From contig CBDIIA010000003.1 in NCBI GenBank assembly GCA_965279475.1, positions 2,356,001 through 2,420,000 of the forward strand: DNA of 64,000 nt, written 5' to 3'. Source of the DNA: Pseudorhodoferax sp965279475. GTDB taxonomy: Bacteria; Pseudomonadota; Gammaproteobacteria; Burkholderiales; Burkholderiaceae_C. The number at the start of each line of letters is the position of its first letter. Position 1 is the first letter of the stretch. Below the pieces are notes generated by a model. That model did not search any database and had not been told where the DNA came from. It worked only from the letters and a program-made list of their open reading frames with translations. Of the stretch, positions 1-7,982 are shown in pieces. The translations under genes and the position numbers were made by a program.

Positions 1-1
1 G

Positions 2-202
2 CTGGCGTCGCGGGCCCGGCGCGAGCGTTACTTCGGCGAACCGGTCAACGCCCTGCGCTCGATTGCCCAGCACAGCGCGCTGCGCGATGCCGTGGCGGCC
101 GGCGACACGGGCCGGGCGCTGGACGTGCTGGGCGACCACCTCGGCAACGTCGAACGCTACTGGCTCGCGCAGATCGCGCCGGACGCCGCCACCTCGCCCT
201 GA
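2..202 (+). CDS. GntR-family regulator, C-terminal fragment (FCD domain)
   Basis: This is the last 66 codons of a gene that begins before the window. The visible residues end in a helical stretch (HSALRDAVAAGDTGRALDVL, then HLGNVERYW) that matches the end of the FCD ligand-binding domain of FadR/GntR regulators, with the usual 'gD...A...l.dHL' pattern. The DNA-binding half is not visible. The next gene on the same strand, about 100 bp away, is an enolase-superfamily enzyme followed by two Bug receptors, so this regulator probably controls that sugar-acid cluster (inference from position). Confidence 0.7.
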   Translation: MASRARRERYFGEPVNALRSIAQHSALRDAVAAGDTGRALDVLGDHLGNVERYWLAQIAPDAATSP

Positions 203-305
203 GCGACCTACCCACCCGATCTCCCGGTGCGGCGCCACGTGCCGGACCGCCTTCCACAGCCCCCTCTGTTCCGTTTTCTTTTTCTCTCTTTCACACACCT
301 GTCCC

Positions 306-1472
306 ATGAAGATCAAGAGCATCCACGCCCGCTGGCTCCACGTTCCCATCCCCTACGAAAAACAGCATGTGTCCGACTTCGGCCGCGTCGCGTCGTTCGA
401 CTCGGTGCTCGTGCGCATCGAGACCGAGTGCGGCCTCGTCGGCTGGGGTGAAGCCAAGGAAGAGGTCGGCAGCGAAGGCAACAGCCACGGCCTGGTGGCC
501 ATCATCAACCACAAGTTCGCGCCGGCCCTCGTCGGCGAGGATCCGCGCGACATCAACCGCCTGTCGGAGCTGATGTACAACGGTTGCCGCGGCCATTACG
601 CGCTGGACCACGGCCACGTGTTCCCCATCCTCGGGCGGCGCGGCGTGTCGATCTCGGCGATCAGCGGCATCGACATGGCGCTGTGGGACCTGCTGGGCAA
701 GCACCTCGACGCACCCGTGTGGCGCCTGCTCGGCGGCCGCAAGGCCGCGCGCATGCCGGCCTATGCCTCGGGCGGCTGGGCCGATGCCGAGCACATCGGC
801 GCACAGCTGCTGGGCTACATCGAACGCGGCGGCTTCAAGGCGGTGAAGATGCGCGTCGGCGTGATCGACGGCGACCCGATCCACTCGGCACGCCGCGTGA
901 TCGCCGCCCGCAAGGCGCTGGGCCCGGACATCGGCCTGGCCTGCGACGCCCACGGCACCTACACCGTGGCCGAGGCCAAACGTTTCTGCCGGCTGGTGGA
1001 AGACTGCAACCTGCTGTGGTTCGAAGAGCCGGTGACGGCCGACGACAAGCGCGGCATGGCCGAGGTGCGCGCCGCCACCGCGATCCCGATCGCCACCGGC
1101 GAAAGCGAGTTCAACCGCTTCGACTTCCGCGACCTGGCCGAGCTGCGCGCGGCCGACATCTTCCAGCCCGACCTGGCGATCTGCGGCGGCATCACCGAGG
1201 CCATGCGCATCGGTGCCATCGCCTCGGCCTGGAACCTGAAGCTCGCTCCCCACCTGTGGACCGGGGCGCTGGCCTTCGCCGCCGGCATGCACGTGGCCAG
1301 CGCATCGCCGGCCGGCTGGCTACTCGAATACTCGGTGGGCGCCAACCCCTTGTTGCAGGAGCTGGCCGAAGAGCAGTTCACCGTGCACGACGGTTTGGTC
1401 GAGATCCCGGACCGCCCGGGCCTGGGCATCACGGTCCGGCAGGACTTCGTCGACCGCTACACCGTGGCCTGA
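306..1472 (+). CDS. Enolase-superfamily enzyme (mandelate racemase/muconate lactonizing family)
   Basis: A 388-residue cytoplasmic enzyme with the N-terminal capping domain and C-terminal barrel of the MR/MLE family. Candidate catalytic and metal residues are K181 (in FKAVKMRVG), D214 (CDAHG), E240 (WFEEP), E266 (ATGESE) and H316 (APHLW). These are the usual acid/base and Mg2+ ligand positions in sugar-acid dehydratases and racemases. The lysine motif is K-x-R rather than K-x-K. The start at ATG 306 is chosen because MKIKSIHARW matches typical family starts; the open frame continues upstream with no family match. It is followed by two Bug receptors, which suggests uptake and conversion of a carboxylated substrate. 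The substrate cannot be assigned. Confidence 0.85.
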   Translation: MKIKSIHARWLHVPIPYEKQHVSDFGRVASFDSVLVRIETECGLVGWGEAKEEVGSEGNSHGLVAIINHKFAPALVGEDPRDINRLSELMYNGCRGHYALDHGHVFPILGRRGVSISAISGIDMALWDLLGKHLDAPVWRLLGGRKAARMPAYASGGWADAEHIGAQLLGYIERGGFKAVKMRVGVIDGDPIHSARRVIAARKALGPDIGLACDAHGTYTVAEAKRFCRLVEDCNLLWFEEPVTADDKRGMAEVRAATAIPIATGESEFNRFDFRDLAELRAADIFQPDLAICGGITEAMRIGAIASAWNLKLAPHLWTGALAFAAGMHVASASPAGWLLEYSVGANPLLQELAEEQFTVHDGLVEIPDRPGLGITVRQDFVDRYTVA

Positions 1473-1525
1473 GCCGCATAGCGCCCCGCGCAGCAAGCAC
1501 CACAACGACATCGAGGAGACACACC

Positions 1526-2527
1526 ATGCAACGACCATCCGACACCGGCCACGCCACCATCACCCGCCGCCGCGCCGCCGGCCTGCTGGGCGCCAGCCTG
1601 GCCCTGCTGGGCGGCACCGGCCACGCCCAGGCGCCCTACCCCCACAAACCGATCAAGCTGATCGTGCCGTTCGCGGCCGGCGGCACCACGTCGATCCTTG
1701 CGCGGCTGCTGGCCGACCGCATCGGCCAGGCGCTGGGTCAGCCCGTCGTGGTCGACAACCGGCCGGGCGCCGGCGGCAACGTGGGCATGGACGCCGTGGC
1801 CAAGGCCGAGCCCGATGGCTACACGATCCTGATGGGGCCGATCGGCCTGGCGATCAACCCGGCGCTCTACGCGAAGATGCCATTCGACCCGCTGAAGGAC
1901 CTGGCACCGGTCGGCCTGTATTGCGGCGTGCCCAACCTGCTGGTAGTCAACCCCACGGTGCCGGCAACCAGCGTGCGCGAGCTGATCGCCTATGCCCGCG
2001 CCAACCCCGGCAAGCTGAACTACGCATCGAACGGCAACGGCACCTCGAGCCACCTCGCCGCCGAGATGTTGAAGGCCGCGGCCGGTGTCGACATCGTGCA
2101 CGTGCCGTACAAGGGCGGCGGCCCGGCAATGCAGGACCTGCTGGGCGGCCAGGTGAGCATGCTGTTCGACCAGATGCCTGCGGTGCTGCCGCAGGTGCAG
2201 GGTGGCAAGGTACGCGCGCTCGGCGTGTCGAGCCTGAAGCGCTCGGCCGCAGCGCCCGACGTGCCGGCGATCTCCGACACCTTGCCCGGCTTCGACATGA
2301 CGGTCTGGTTCGGCTTCCTCGCGCCGCGCGGCACGCCGGCCGAGGTGGTGGCGAAACTCAATGCGGAGATGCAGCGCGCCTTGAAGGACACGGCGTTCCA
2401 GACGCAGCTCGCCAGCATGGGCGTGACGCCGATGCCGAGTTCGCCCGACGAGTTCGGTGCCTACCTGCGCAGCGAAACCGTGCGCTGGACCAAGGTTGTC
2501 AAGGACTCTGGCGCGAAGTTGGACTGA
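1526..2527 (+). CDS. Bug/TctC-family tripartite tricarboxylate receptor
   Basis: A 333-residue periplasmic solute-binding protein of the Bug (TctC-like) family. It has a basic N-terminus with RRR and a hydrophobic signal ending near GHAQA, then the family signature 'YPHKPIKLIVPFAAGG' and 'VVVDNRPGAGGNVG', and later 'VHVPYKGGGPAMQDLLGG'. Bug proteins bind small carboxylates or related compounds. A GAGGAGA ribosome site lies just before ATG 1526. The gene is 53 bp downstream of the enolase-superfamily gene and 19 bp upstream of a second Bug gene, so all three are probably one transcript. No TctA/TctB membrane partners are visible nearby. Confidence 0.92.
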   Translation: MQRPSDTGHATITRRRAAGLLGASLALLGGTGHAQAPYPHKPIKLIVPFAAGGTTSILARLLADRIGQALGQPVVVDNRPGAGGNVGMDAVAKAEPDGYTILMGPIGLAINPALYAKMPFDPLKDLAPVGLYCGVPNLLVVNPTVPATSVRELIAYARANPGKLNYASNGNGTSSHLAAEMLKAAAGVDIVHVPYKGGGPAMQDLLGGQVSMLFDQMPAVLPQVQGGKVRALGVSSLKRSAAAPDVPAISDTLPGFDMTVWFGFLAPRGTPAEVVAKLNAEMQRALKDTAFQTQLASMGVTPMPSSPDEFGAYLRSETVRWTKVVKDSGAKLD

Positions 2528-2546
2528 ACCACGAAGGAGACACACC

Positions 2547-3545
2547 ATGGCCCACCCCACCACCCAACACGTCACCCGCCGCGCCGCCACCGCATTGGCC
2601 TGCGCCTGCGCCCTGCTCGCCCCTGGGCTGGTCGCCGCGCAATCCGACTACCCCAACAAGCCCTTGCGGGTGATCGTGCCGTTTCCACCGGGCGGCGCCT
2701 CGGACACGCTGGGCCGCATGGTGGCCCAGCATCTGGGCCAGGCCTGGGGACAGACAGCCGTGGTCGAGAACCGGCCTGGCGCCGGCGGCAACATCGGCGC
2801 CGAAGCCGGCGCCAAGGCCGCGCCCGACGGCTACACGCTGACGCTGGCGGCCGCGGGCTTCATGGCGGTCAACCCGTCGCTCTACCCCAAGCTCAACTAC
2901 GACTCGGCCACCGACTTCCAGCCGATCGCGCTGCTGGTGAAGGCGCCGCTGCTGCTGGTGGTGAACCCCAAGGTACCGGCCAACAACGCGAAGGAATTCA
3001 TCGAGCTGGCCAAACGCGCGCCGGGCAAGATCACCATCGGCAACGGCGGTACGGGCACGGCGCAGCACCTGGGCGGCGTGAGTTTCGGCCTGGCGGCCGG
3101 CGTCGACGTGACGCACATCCCCTACAAGGGCAGCGCGCCCGCCACGAACGACCTGCTGGGCGGCGTGTTCGATGCGCAGTTCGACAACCTCGTGACGCTG
3201 GTGCCCTTCGTCAAGAGCGGCAAGCTGCGCGCGCTGGGCGTGTCGTCGAGCCGGCGCGTCGCCGCGCTGCCCGAGGTGCCCACGCTGGCCGAGGCCGTGC
3301 TGCCGGGCTTCGAGGACGGCACTTGGTACGGCATCGTCACGCCGCGCAACACCCCCAAGGCCGTGGTCGACAAGATGAACGCCGAGCTGCTGAAGATGCT
3401 GGCGCAGCCCGAGACGCGCGACAAGCTGCTGGCGATGGGTCTGGAGCCGGCCGGCAACAGCCCGGCGGAGTTCGGCGCGATGATCCGCTCCGAGATCGCC
3501 AAGTACGCCAACGTGGTGAAGGCGGGCAACGTCAAGGTCGAGTAA
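2547..3545 (+). CDS. Bug/TctC-family tripartite tricarboxylate receptor
   Basis: A 332-residue paralogue of the preceding receptor with a signal peptide ending near GLVAA/QS and the motifs 'YPNKPLRVIVPFPPGGAS', 'VVENRPGAGGNIG' and 'THIPYKGSAPATNDLLGG'. The start at ATG 2547 is set by a GAAGGAGA ribosome site and by the position of the signal peptide; a longer in-frame reading from 2457 would overlap the previous gene. Its TAA stop is the exact insertion point of a MITE-like element, so the reading frame is intact up to the element's edge. The ligand is unknown. Confidence 0.92.
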   Translation: MAHPTTQHVTRRAATALACACALLAPGLVAAQSDYPNKPLRVIVPFPPGGASDTLGRMVAQHLGQAWGQTAVVENRPGAGGNIGAEAGAKAAPDGYTLTLAAAGFMAVNPSLYPKLNYDSATDFQPIALLVKAPLLLVVNPKVPANNAKEFIELAKRAPGKITIGNGGTGTAQHLGGVSFGLAAGVDVTHIPYKGSAPATNDLLGGVFDAQFDNLVTLVPFVKSGKLRALGVSSSRRVAALPEVPTLAEAVLPGFEDGTWYGIVTPRNTPKAVVDKMNAELLKMLAQPETRDKLLAMGLEPAGNSPAEFGAMIRSEIAKYANVVKAGNVKVE

Positions 3546-3782
3546 CCCTAGAAACCGCAGTTGACCGCTTGCGAACTTCACGACGCCCGTATGAGCATTG
3601 CGTTTTTTTCCTCCGATCAAGGTCACCTCCTGGGTGACAGCGCTATGCACCCGATTGCACCGTCCTCGACGCGCCATGCGGCGTTGCTCCTCCTTGCGGG
3701 CAGGAGCCCGCTGCGTCGTCGCGCCTTGCCTGACACGCCGATCACGGCGCTCGGGCGCATCCAACTGCGGTTTCTAGGGTAA
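3543..3782. repeat. MITE-like element with 19-bp inverted repeats and TAA duplication
   Basis: The ends ACCCTAGAAACCGCAGTTG (3545-3563) and its exact reverse complement (3763-3781) enclose about 235 bp with no convincing gene. Read as an element running from CCCTAG (3546) to CTAGGG (3779), it is flanked by TAA on both sides (3543-3545 and 3780-3782). That fits a 3-bp target-site duplication. The left TAA is the stop codon of the upstream Bug gene, so the insertion preserved the stop. Small size, perfect terminal repeats and no transposase suggest a non-autonomous element, but the family is not identified. Confidence 0.7.
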
Positions 3783-3799
3783 CGGGCCGGCCGGAGTGC

Positions 3800-3910
3800 T
3801 TCATACGGGTTTGCAATCAGAGCGAGAACAAGGCGCGAAGCCGAAGACAGTGCTGTAGCACGGCGAGGCGAAGCAACGCAGTGATCGCTTTGATTTCGAA
3901 TCCGTATCAG
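3800..3910. repeat. Palindromic intergenic element, copy 1
   Basis: A stretch of about 110 bp bounded by imperfect inverted repeats of about 25 bp. On the left the end reads TCATACGGGTTTGCAATCAG and on the right, reversed, TGATACGGATTCGAAATCAA. In the middle is a short hairpin, GTGCTGTAGCAC (3851-3862). The right end overlaps the TGA stop (3909-3907) of the minus-strand gene next to it. A second element with the same plan lies at about 51785-51907. It could fold in RNA and act as a 3'-end stabiliser or terminator (inference). Confidence 0.55.
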
Positions 3911-4614
3911 AAGGAGGCGCGGTAGTACAGCATCGGCTTGCCCCGCTTGGCGCGCAACGAGATTTTGGCGCCGCCGTCGAGCTGCATGCCGATCGCGCCG
4001 AGTTCGGGCACCAGGCGGCGCGAACGGGCCGATGCAAACTGCATCTCGACCCGCGCGCCATATACCGGCTCGTTGGCTTCACCGCTGCGCGCCAGGTCCG
4101 CGGCGTCGGGCACTGAACGCCGGAACGCCGCCAGGTCGACCCGCCGGTTGCCGCTCAGGGGCTGCGAGCGCCAGCGCAATGCCACGTCGAGATCAGCGAC
4201 CGCCCCGCCCCGCGGCGACAGTGGCACGAACGCATACCCGGCCCCAGGCGACGGTCGCGTGGAACTGCCCATCGACAGGCCCAGACCCGACTGCTCCGGC
4301 CCGCGCGACCATCCGGTGATGTCGATGCGCACGCGCGGCTGCGCGGCATCCGCTGCAGCGAGTGACGGCACTGGGGTGGCGCTGACCGCCAGCTGCGGCC
4401 GGGACGGACCAGCTGCGCCGGCGAGGGGAGCGACCGCGGACACCGCCTCGGAGGCGGCCTCGGCGGCCACCGGCCCCTGCACTAGCTCTTCGCCCTGCGC
4501 CGGAAGTGCACAGACCATGCCCATCGCGATCACCGCAGGCCACGGCGGCAGGCGCTGCATCCGGAGCTGCGCCGCACGGGCGAAGGCGGTGACAGTGGCT
4601 GCGGCGGCATGCAT
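3907..4614 (-). CDS. Hypothetical exported protein
   Basis: A 235-residue protein of unknown function. Start ATG 4614 is chosen because a CAGGGAG ribosome site precedes it; the frame stays open upstream to 4716. The N-terminus is basic and then hydrophobic (PPWPAVIAMGMVCALPAQG), which looks like a signal peptide. Next comes an Ala/Pro-rich linker and a C-terminal part with alternating polar and hydrophobic segments (VRIDITGW, DLDVALRW, ARVEMQF, ISLRAKR) that ends in YYRASF. A final phenylalanine and beta-like strands would suit an outer-membrane or periplasmic beta protein, but no family is recognised. The stop lies inside the edge of a palindromic repeat. Confidence 0.6.
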   Translation of the reverse strand: MHAAAATVTAFARAAQLRMQRLPPWPAVIAMGMVCALPAQGEELVQGPVAAEAASEAVSAVAPLAGAAGPSRPQLAVSATPVPSLAAADAAQPRVRIDITGWSRGPEQSGLGLSMGSSTRPSPGAGYAFVPLSPRGGAVADLDVALRWRSQPLSGNRRVDLAAFRRSVPDAADLARSGEANEPVYGARVEMQFASARSRRLVPELGAIGMQLDGGAKISLRAKRGKPMLYYRASF

Positions 4615-4777
4615 GGCTCGGGGCTCCCTGAAATGAATGCACGGAGTCTGGGCCACGACGACGCCAGAGGCTGTCAGCGCCTTGTTGCAAGCGGCGTGAG
4701 AAACAGCCGACACCATGGCGCCCGAGCGGCTGGCGCCAGTGGTCCGCTAGAATCGCGCCCGTGCTTGCAAGAGCACA

Positions 4778-4872
4778 TCCGCTAGGGGTGTTGCGCGCCT
4801 CGTCGAACGAGGCGCAAGACTGAGAAAGTCCCTTTGAACCTGATTGAGGTAATCCTCGCGCAGGGAAGCATT
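4778..4872 (+). promoter_or_regulatory. TPP (thiamine pyrophosphate) riboswitch, THI element
   Basis: The leader contains the conserved THI-box parts in order. These are CTAGGGGTG (4783-4790) for the 5' side, a long variable stem GCGCCTCG/CGAGGCGC (about 4795-4815), CTGAGA (4820-4825), GTCCC, GAACCTGAT (4836-4844), the stem TGAGG/CCTCG, and GCGCAGGGAAGC (4858-4869) closing P1. This matches the pyrimidine-sensing and pyrophosphate-sensing helices of the known class. It lies about 95 nt upstream of a TonB-dependent receptor on the same strand, so high TPP should reduce receptor expression. The exact mechanism (terminator or start-site masking) is not clear from the sequence. Confidence 0.9.
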
Positions 4873-4966
4873 GACCTGGATTCGGCCGCGCCTCTCACAA
4901 GGCATCTCACAGCGGCCCACCATGATCCGGCAGGCCGACCTGCTATGACGTTGAAAGACAAGCGTT

Positions 4967-7153
4967 ATGGCATTGAACCGTCACCGCAACGCGCCGTCAC
5001 CGGCATCCGATTCCTGGGCGCGCTGGACGCCCGTTCAACGCGCGATCGCGGCATCCCTGTTGGCTGCGGGTGCCGGCACGGCCATGGCCCAAGCTACGCC
5101 CACGCTGAAGCCGGTGACGATCGAGGCCGGCAAGACCCCGGCTTCGGCCGACATCACCGGCTTCGGCGACCAGCCTCTGAAGGAAACCCCGCTGTCGGCG
5201 ACCGTGATCGACAGCATCGCCCTGCAGGCCATCGGCGCACGGCGCCTGGCCGACCTGACGCAGTTCGATCCGTCGGTGACCGATGCCTACAACTCGCCCG
5301 GCTACTGGGATTACCTGACCATCCGCGGCTTCACGCTAGACAACCGCTTCAACTACCGGCGGGAGGGGTTGCCGATCAGCGCCGAGACTTCGATCCCGCT
5401 CGACAACAAGGAACGCGTCGAGATCCTGAAGGGCACGAGCGGCATCCAGGCCGGCACCAGTGCCCCCGGCGGCCTGGTGAACTACGTGGTGAAGCGGCCG
5501 ACTGAGGTCGACCTGCGGCAAGCCACCGTCGAAGTGTCGGGCCGCGGCAGCGTGCTGGGTGCGATCGACCTGGGCGGACGCTTCGGCGTCGACCGCGTGT
5601 TCGGCTACCGGCTCAACGTGGCCGCCGAAACGCTGCGCCCCGAAGTGAACAACCTGCATGGCGAACGCAAGCTGGTGGCGCTGGCGGCCGACTGGCGGCT
5701 GGGCCGCGACACCGTGGTCGACGCCGAATTCGAATGGAGCCGCAAGTCGCAGCCGAGCCAGGCCGGCTACAGCCTGCTGGGCAGCGTGCTGCCGCCGGTG
5801 CCCGACCCGCGGCTGAACCTCAACAACCAGCCCTGGTCGCAACCATCGGTGTTCGATGCCTTCACCGGCACGTTGCGCATCGAGCAGGCCATCAACAGCG
5901 ACTGGCGCTGGTCCGCCCAGGTCGGCCAGCAGCGCCTGAAGACCGACGACCGGCTGGCCTACGCCTTCGGCTGCGGCGCCGAAGGCAACTACGACCGCTT
6001 CTGCTCGGACGGCACCTACGACCTGTACGACTTCCGCAGCGAGAACGAACACCGCACGCTGCAGGCCGCCAATCTCAAGCTGAAGGGCAAGCTCAACACC
6101 GCCGGCATCGCACACGACTTCAGCGTGGGCCTGCTGGCCAGCAAGGTCCGCAACCGCTTCGACGCGCAGGCCTACAACTACGTCGGCACCGGCAACGTGC
6201 AGGGCACGGCCATCACGCCTGCCGACCCGACGCTCAGCGACAGCAACACCAACCGCGACGAGCGCTCGCTCGAGCTGTCGGTGCAGGACACCATCCGCTG
6301 GACACCGCAGCTCAGCACCTGGCTCGGCGTGCGCCACACGCGGCTCGACCGCGACAGCGTGCGCACCGACGGCTCGCGCCCGACCGGCTACGACGCCAGC
6401 GTGACCACGCCCTGGATTGCGCTCGGCTATCAGATCACCCGCGGCCCGCTGGTCTACACCAGCTACGGCGAAGGCGTTGAATCGCAGATCGTGCCCAACA
6501 AGACATCGCAGTACAGCAATGCCGGCGTGGCATTGCCGGTGCTGAAGTCCAAGCAATGGGAGCTGGGCCTGAAGGGCGGCGATGCCGCGCTGGGCTGGCA
6601 ACTGGCGCTGTTCCGCATCGAACGCCCGATGACCAATCTGGACGCCTGCGACCGGCTGGGCCTGACACCCTGCGAAGGCGCCTACGACGGCAAGGCCGTG
6701 CACCAGGGCCTGGAGGCCACCGGCAACTGGGCCACCGGCCCCTGGCGGTTCGACGGCGGCGTGACCCTGCTCGACGCCAAGCGCCGCGGTAGCGTGGTCG
6801 AGCCGGCCAACAACGGCGAGCGGCCGCTCAACGTGCCACGTGTGGTGCTGCGTGCCAAGGCCGCCTACCGCGTCGTCGCCGTGCCCGGTCTGTCGGTCGA
6901 CGGCACGGTCAGCCACGAAGGCAACCGCGCGGTGCTGCCTGATCAATCGATCATGCTGCCCGCGTGGACGCGCGTCGACGCAGCGCTGCGCTACGCCACC
7001 AAGGTGCAAGGCATCGCCACACACTGGACGGTGGCCATCGAGAACCTGGCAGACAAGCGCTACTACAAGGAATCGCCCACCCAGTTCGGCCACGTGTACC
7101 TGTTCGCCGGTGCGCCACGCACGCTGCGCGTGGCGATGCAGGCAGACTTTTGA
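4967..7153 (+). CDS. TonB-dependent outer-membrane receptor under TPP riboswitch control
   Basis: A 728-residue outer-membrane receptor of the TonB-dependent siderophore-receptor type. It has a signal peptide ending around GTAMAQA (near residue 42), then a plug domain (PLKETPLSATVID, TIRGFTLDNRFNYRREG, VEILKGTSGIQAGTSAPGG, NYVVKRP), a beta barrel with many aromatic strands, and a C-terminal phenylalanine (VAMQADF). The ATG at 4967 has a weak ribosome site but gives the best signal peptide. Family resemblance alone would suggest ferric-siderophore uptake. The TPP riboswitch in the leader instead points to import of thiamine or a thiamine precursor across the outer membrane (inference from regulation). 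No inner-membrane transporter lies next to it. Confidence 0.9.
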   Translation: MALNRHRNAPSPASDSWARWTPVQRAIAASLLAAGAGTAMAQATPTLKPVTIEAGKTPASADITGFGDQPLKETPLSATVIDSIALQAIGARRLADLTQFDPSVTDAYNSPGYWDYLTIRGFTLDNRFNYRREGLPISAETSIPLDNKERVEILKGTSGIQAGTSAPGGLVNYVVKRPTEVDLRQATVEVSGRGSVLGAIDLGGRFGVDRVFGYRLNVAAETLRPEVNNLHGERKLVALAADWRLGRDTVVDAEFEWSRKSQPSQAGYSLLGSVLPPVPDPRLNLNNQPWSQPSVFDAFTGTLRIEQAINSDWRWSAQVGQQRLKTDDRLAYAFGCGAEGNYDRFCSDGTYDLYDFRSENEHRTLQAANLKLKGKLNTAGIAHDFSVGLLASKVRNRFDAQAYNYVGTGNVQGTAITPADPTLSDSNTNRDERSLELSVQDTIRWTPQLSTWLGVRHTRLDRDSVRTDGSRPTGYDASVTTPWIALGYQITRGPLVYTSYGEGVESQIVPNKTSQYSNAGVALPVLKSKQWELGLKGGDAALGWQLALFRIERPMTNLDACDRLGLTPCEGAYDGKAVHQGLEATGNWATGPWRFDGGVTLLDAKRRGSVVEPANNGERPLNVPRVVLRAKAAYRVVAVPGLSVDGTVSHEGNRAVLPDQSIMLPAWTRVDAALRYATKVQGIATHWTVAIENLADKRYYKESPTQFGHVYLFAGAPRTLRVAMQADF

Positions 7154-7185
7154 GCCGATGCGCCGAAACGCCCTGAAAATCACGC

Positions 7186-7191
7186 TATAAT
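7186..7191 (+). promoter_or_regulatory. Promoter -10 box of tRNA-Asn
   Basis: A consensus TATAAT lies 14 bp before the mature 5' end of the tRNA, and the region between it and the TonB-receptor stop has no other gene. No good -35 box is seen at the expected distance (CCGAAA at most). Confidence 0.6.
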
Positions 7192-7204
7192 CGTGGGCTG
7201 TTGT

Positions 7205-7280
7205 TCCTCGATAGCTCAGTCGGTAGAGCGCCGGACTGTTAATCCGTAGGTCCCTGGTTCGAGCCCAGGTCGAGGAGCCA
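7205..7280 (+). tRNA. tRNA-Asn (anticodon GTT)
   Basis: A 76-nt cloverleaf. The acceptor stem TCCTCGA (7205-7211) pairs with TCGAGGA, followed by discriminator G and an encoded CCA (7278-7280). The D arm contains AGCTCAGTCGGTAGAGC, the anticodon GTT is at 7238-7240, and the T arm contains GGTTCGAGCC. All parts fit tRNA-Asn. It stands alone, with its own -10 box upstream and a strong terminator 11 nt downstream. Confidence 0.97.
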
Positions 7281-7290
7281 AAAAACATGC

Positions 7291-7320
7291 AAAGCCCCGC
7301 ACGAAAGTGCGGGGCTTTTT
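7291..7320 (+). terminator. Rho-independent terminator after tRNA-Asn
   Basis: The hairpin AAAGCCCCGCAC-GAAA-GTGCGGGGC is followed directly by TTTTT. It is a strong, stable stem with a GAAA tetraloop and should end the tRNA transcript before exosortase H. Confidence 0.93.
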
Positions 7321-7433
7321 GCTTGGGGACTCGCGTATCGGGCTTGCCTATTCACCGGCCGCAGCGAAAATGCCGTCGACGCGGCAGCAAAGCCACGGCT
7401 CTCCTGGTTTGACTTGGTCCCATCCTCAAGCCG

Positions 7434-7443
7434 TGCTATACAT
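7434..7443 (+). promoter_or_regulatory. Candidate promoter (extended -10) of the exosortase H operon
   Basis: TGCTATACAT resembles an extended -10 box and lies about 36 bp before the xrtH start. A TTGACT is present upstream (7409-7414), but at 22 bp the spacing is too long for a normal -35 box. The assignment is tentative. Confidence 0.3.
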
Positions 7444-7478
7444 CGGCAACAAGTCGCTACAAACGCAGATCCATTTCC

Positions 7479-7982
7479 ATGCGCCGTTTCTTCATCGTCT
7501 TCATCGCACTGCAGTTGCTCTTCTTCGGCATCGAGTTGCTGCAGCCCGTGCAGACGCACGTGGTGCTGCCGGTCACGACGGCCATTGCGCGGGCCTGTGC
7601 GATCCTGGTGGGGTGGATGGATCCGTCGGTGTCGTCGCAAGGCAAGGTGCTGATGGATGTGCGCAGCGGCTTCGGGGTGTCGATCGAGCCGGGATGCAAT
7701 GGCATCGAGGCTTGCATCGTGTTGCTGGCGGCGATCCTGGCGTTTCCGGCAAGCTGGCGCCACAAGCTGATCGGCATTGCCGCCGGGCTGGTGGTCGTGC
7801 AGTTCTTCAACGTCGTGCGGATCGTGAGCCTGTTCTATCTCGGCCAGTGGGACATGGACTGGTTCCGCTTTGCGCACGAGTACCTGTGGCAGGGACTGAT
7901 CATGCTCGACGTGCTGGTGGTCTTCATGGTGTGGGCGCGGCGGTTTCCGCAGCGCGCGATGGACGAACCCCGTGCAGCCTGA
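7479..7982 (+). CDS. xrtH: Exosortase H
   Basis: A 167-residue multi-pass inner-membrane protein of the exosortase/archaeosortase family. It has the three invariant residues of the transpeptidase: C73 in PGCNGIEAC, R114 in FNVVRIVSL and H133 in RFAHEYLWQ. The length and the 'IEPGCNGIEACIVLLAAILAFP' context (residues 69-90) fit the XrtH subgroup. Known XrtH enzymes process proteins with an IPTLxxWG-type C-terminal signal; no such protein is visible in this window. The following gene, an XrtH-associated membrane protein, overlaps by 11 nt, so the two are translationally coupled. Confidence 0.88.
   Translation: MRRFFIVFIALQLLFFGIELLQPVQTHVVLPVTTAIARACAILVGWMDPSVSSQGKVLMDVRSGFGVSIEPGCNGIEACIVLLAAILAFPASWRHKLIGIAAGLVVVQFFNVVRIVSLFYLGQWDMDWFRFAHEYLWQGLIMLDVLVVFMVWARRFPQRAMDEPRAA

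Noticed and set aside
584..2527. A 647-codon plus-strand frame suggesting a fusion of the enolase-family region with the first Bug gene
   Set aside because: The first half is an out-of-frame reading of the enolase-superfamily gene (Arg/Pro/His-rich). The Bug protein has its own ribosome site and signal peptide at 1526.
3561..3782. A 73-codon frame inside the MITE-like element
   Set aside because: It overlaps both inverted repeats and has no ribosome site or recognisable domain. The sequence is better explained by the repeat.
5336..7288. A 650-codon open frame on the minus strand
   Set aside because: It is antisense to the TonB-dependent receptor, runs through the tRNA-Asn gene, and its translation is low-complexity (Val/Ala/Gln/Arg/His-rich), as expected for antisense frames in GC-rich DNA.
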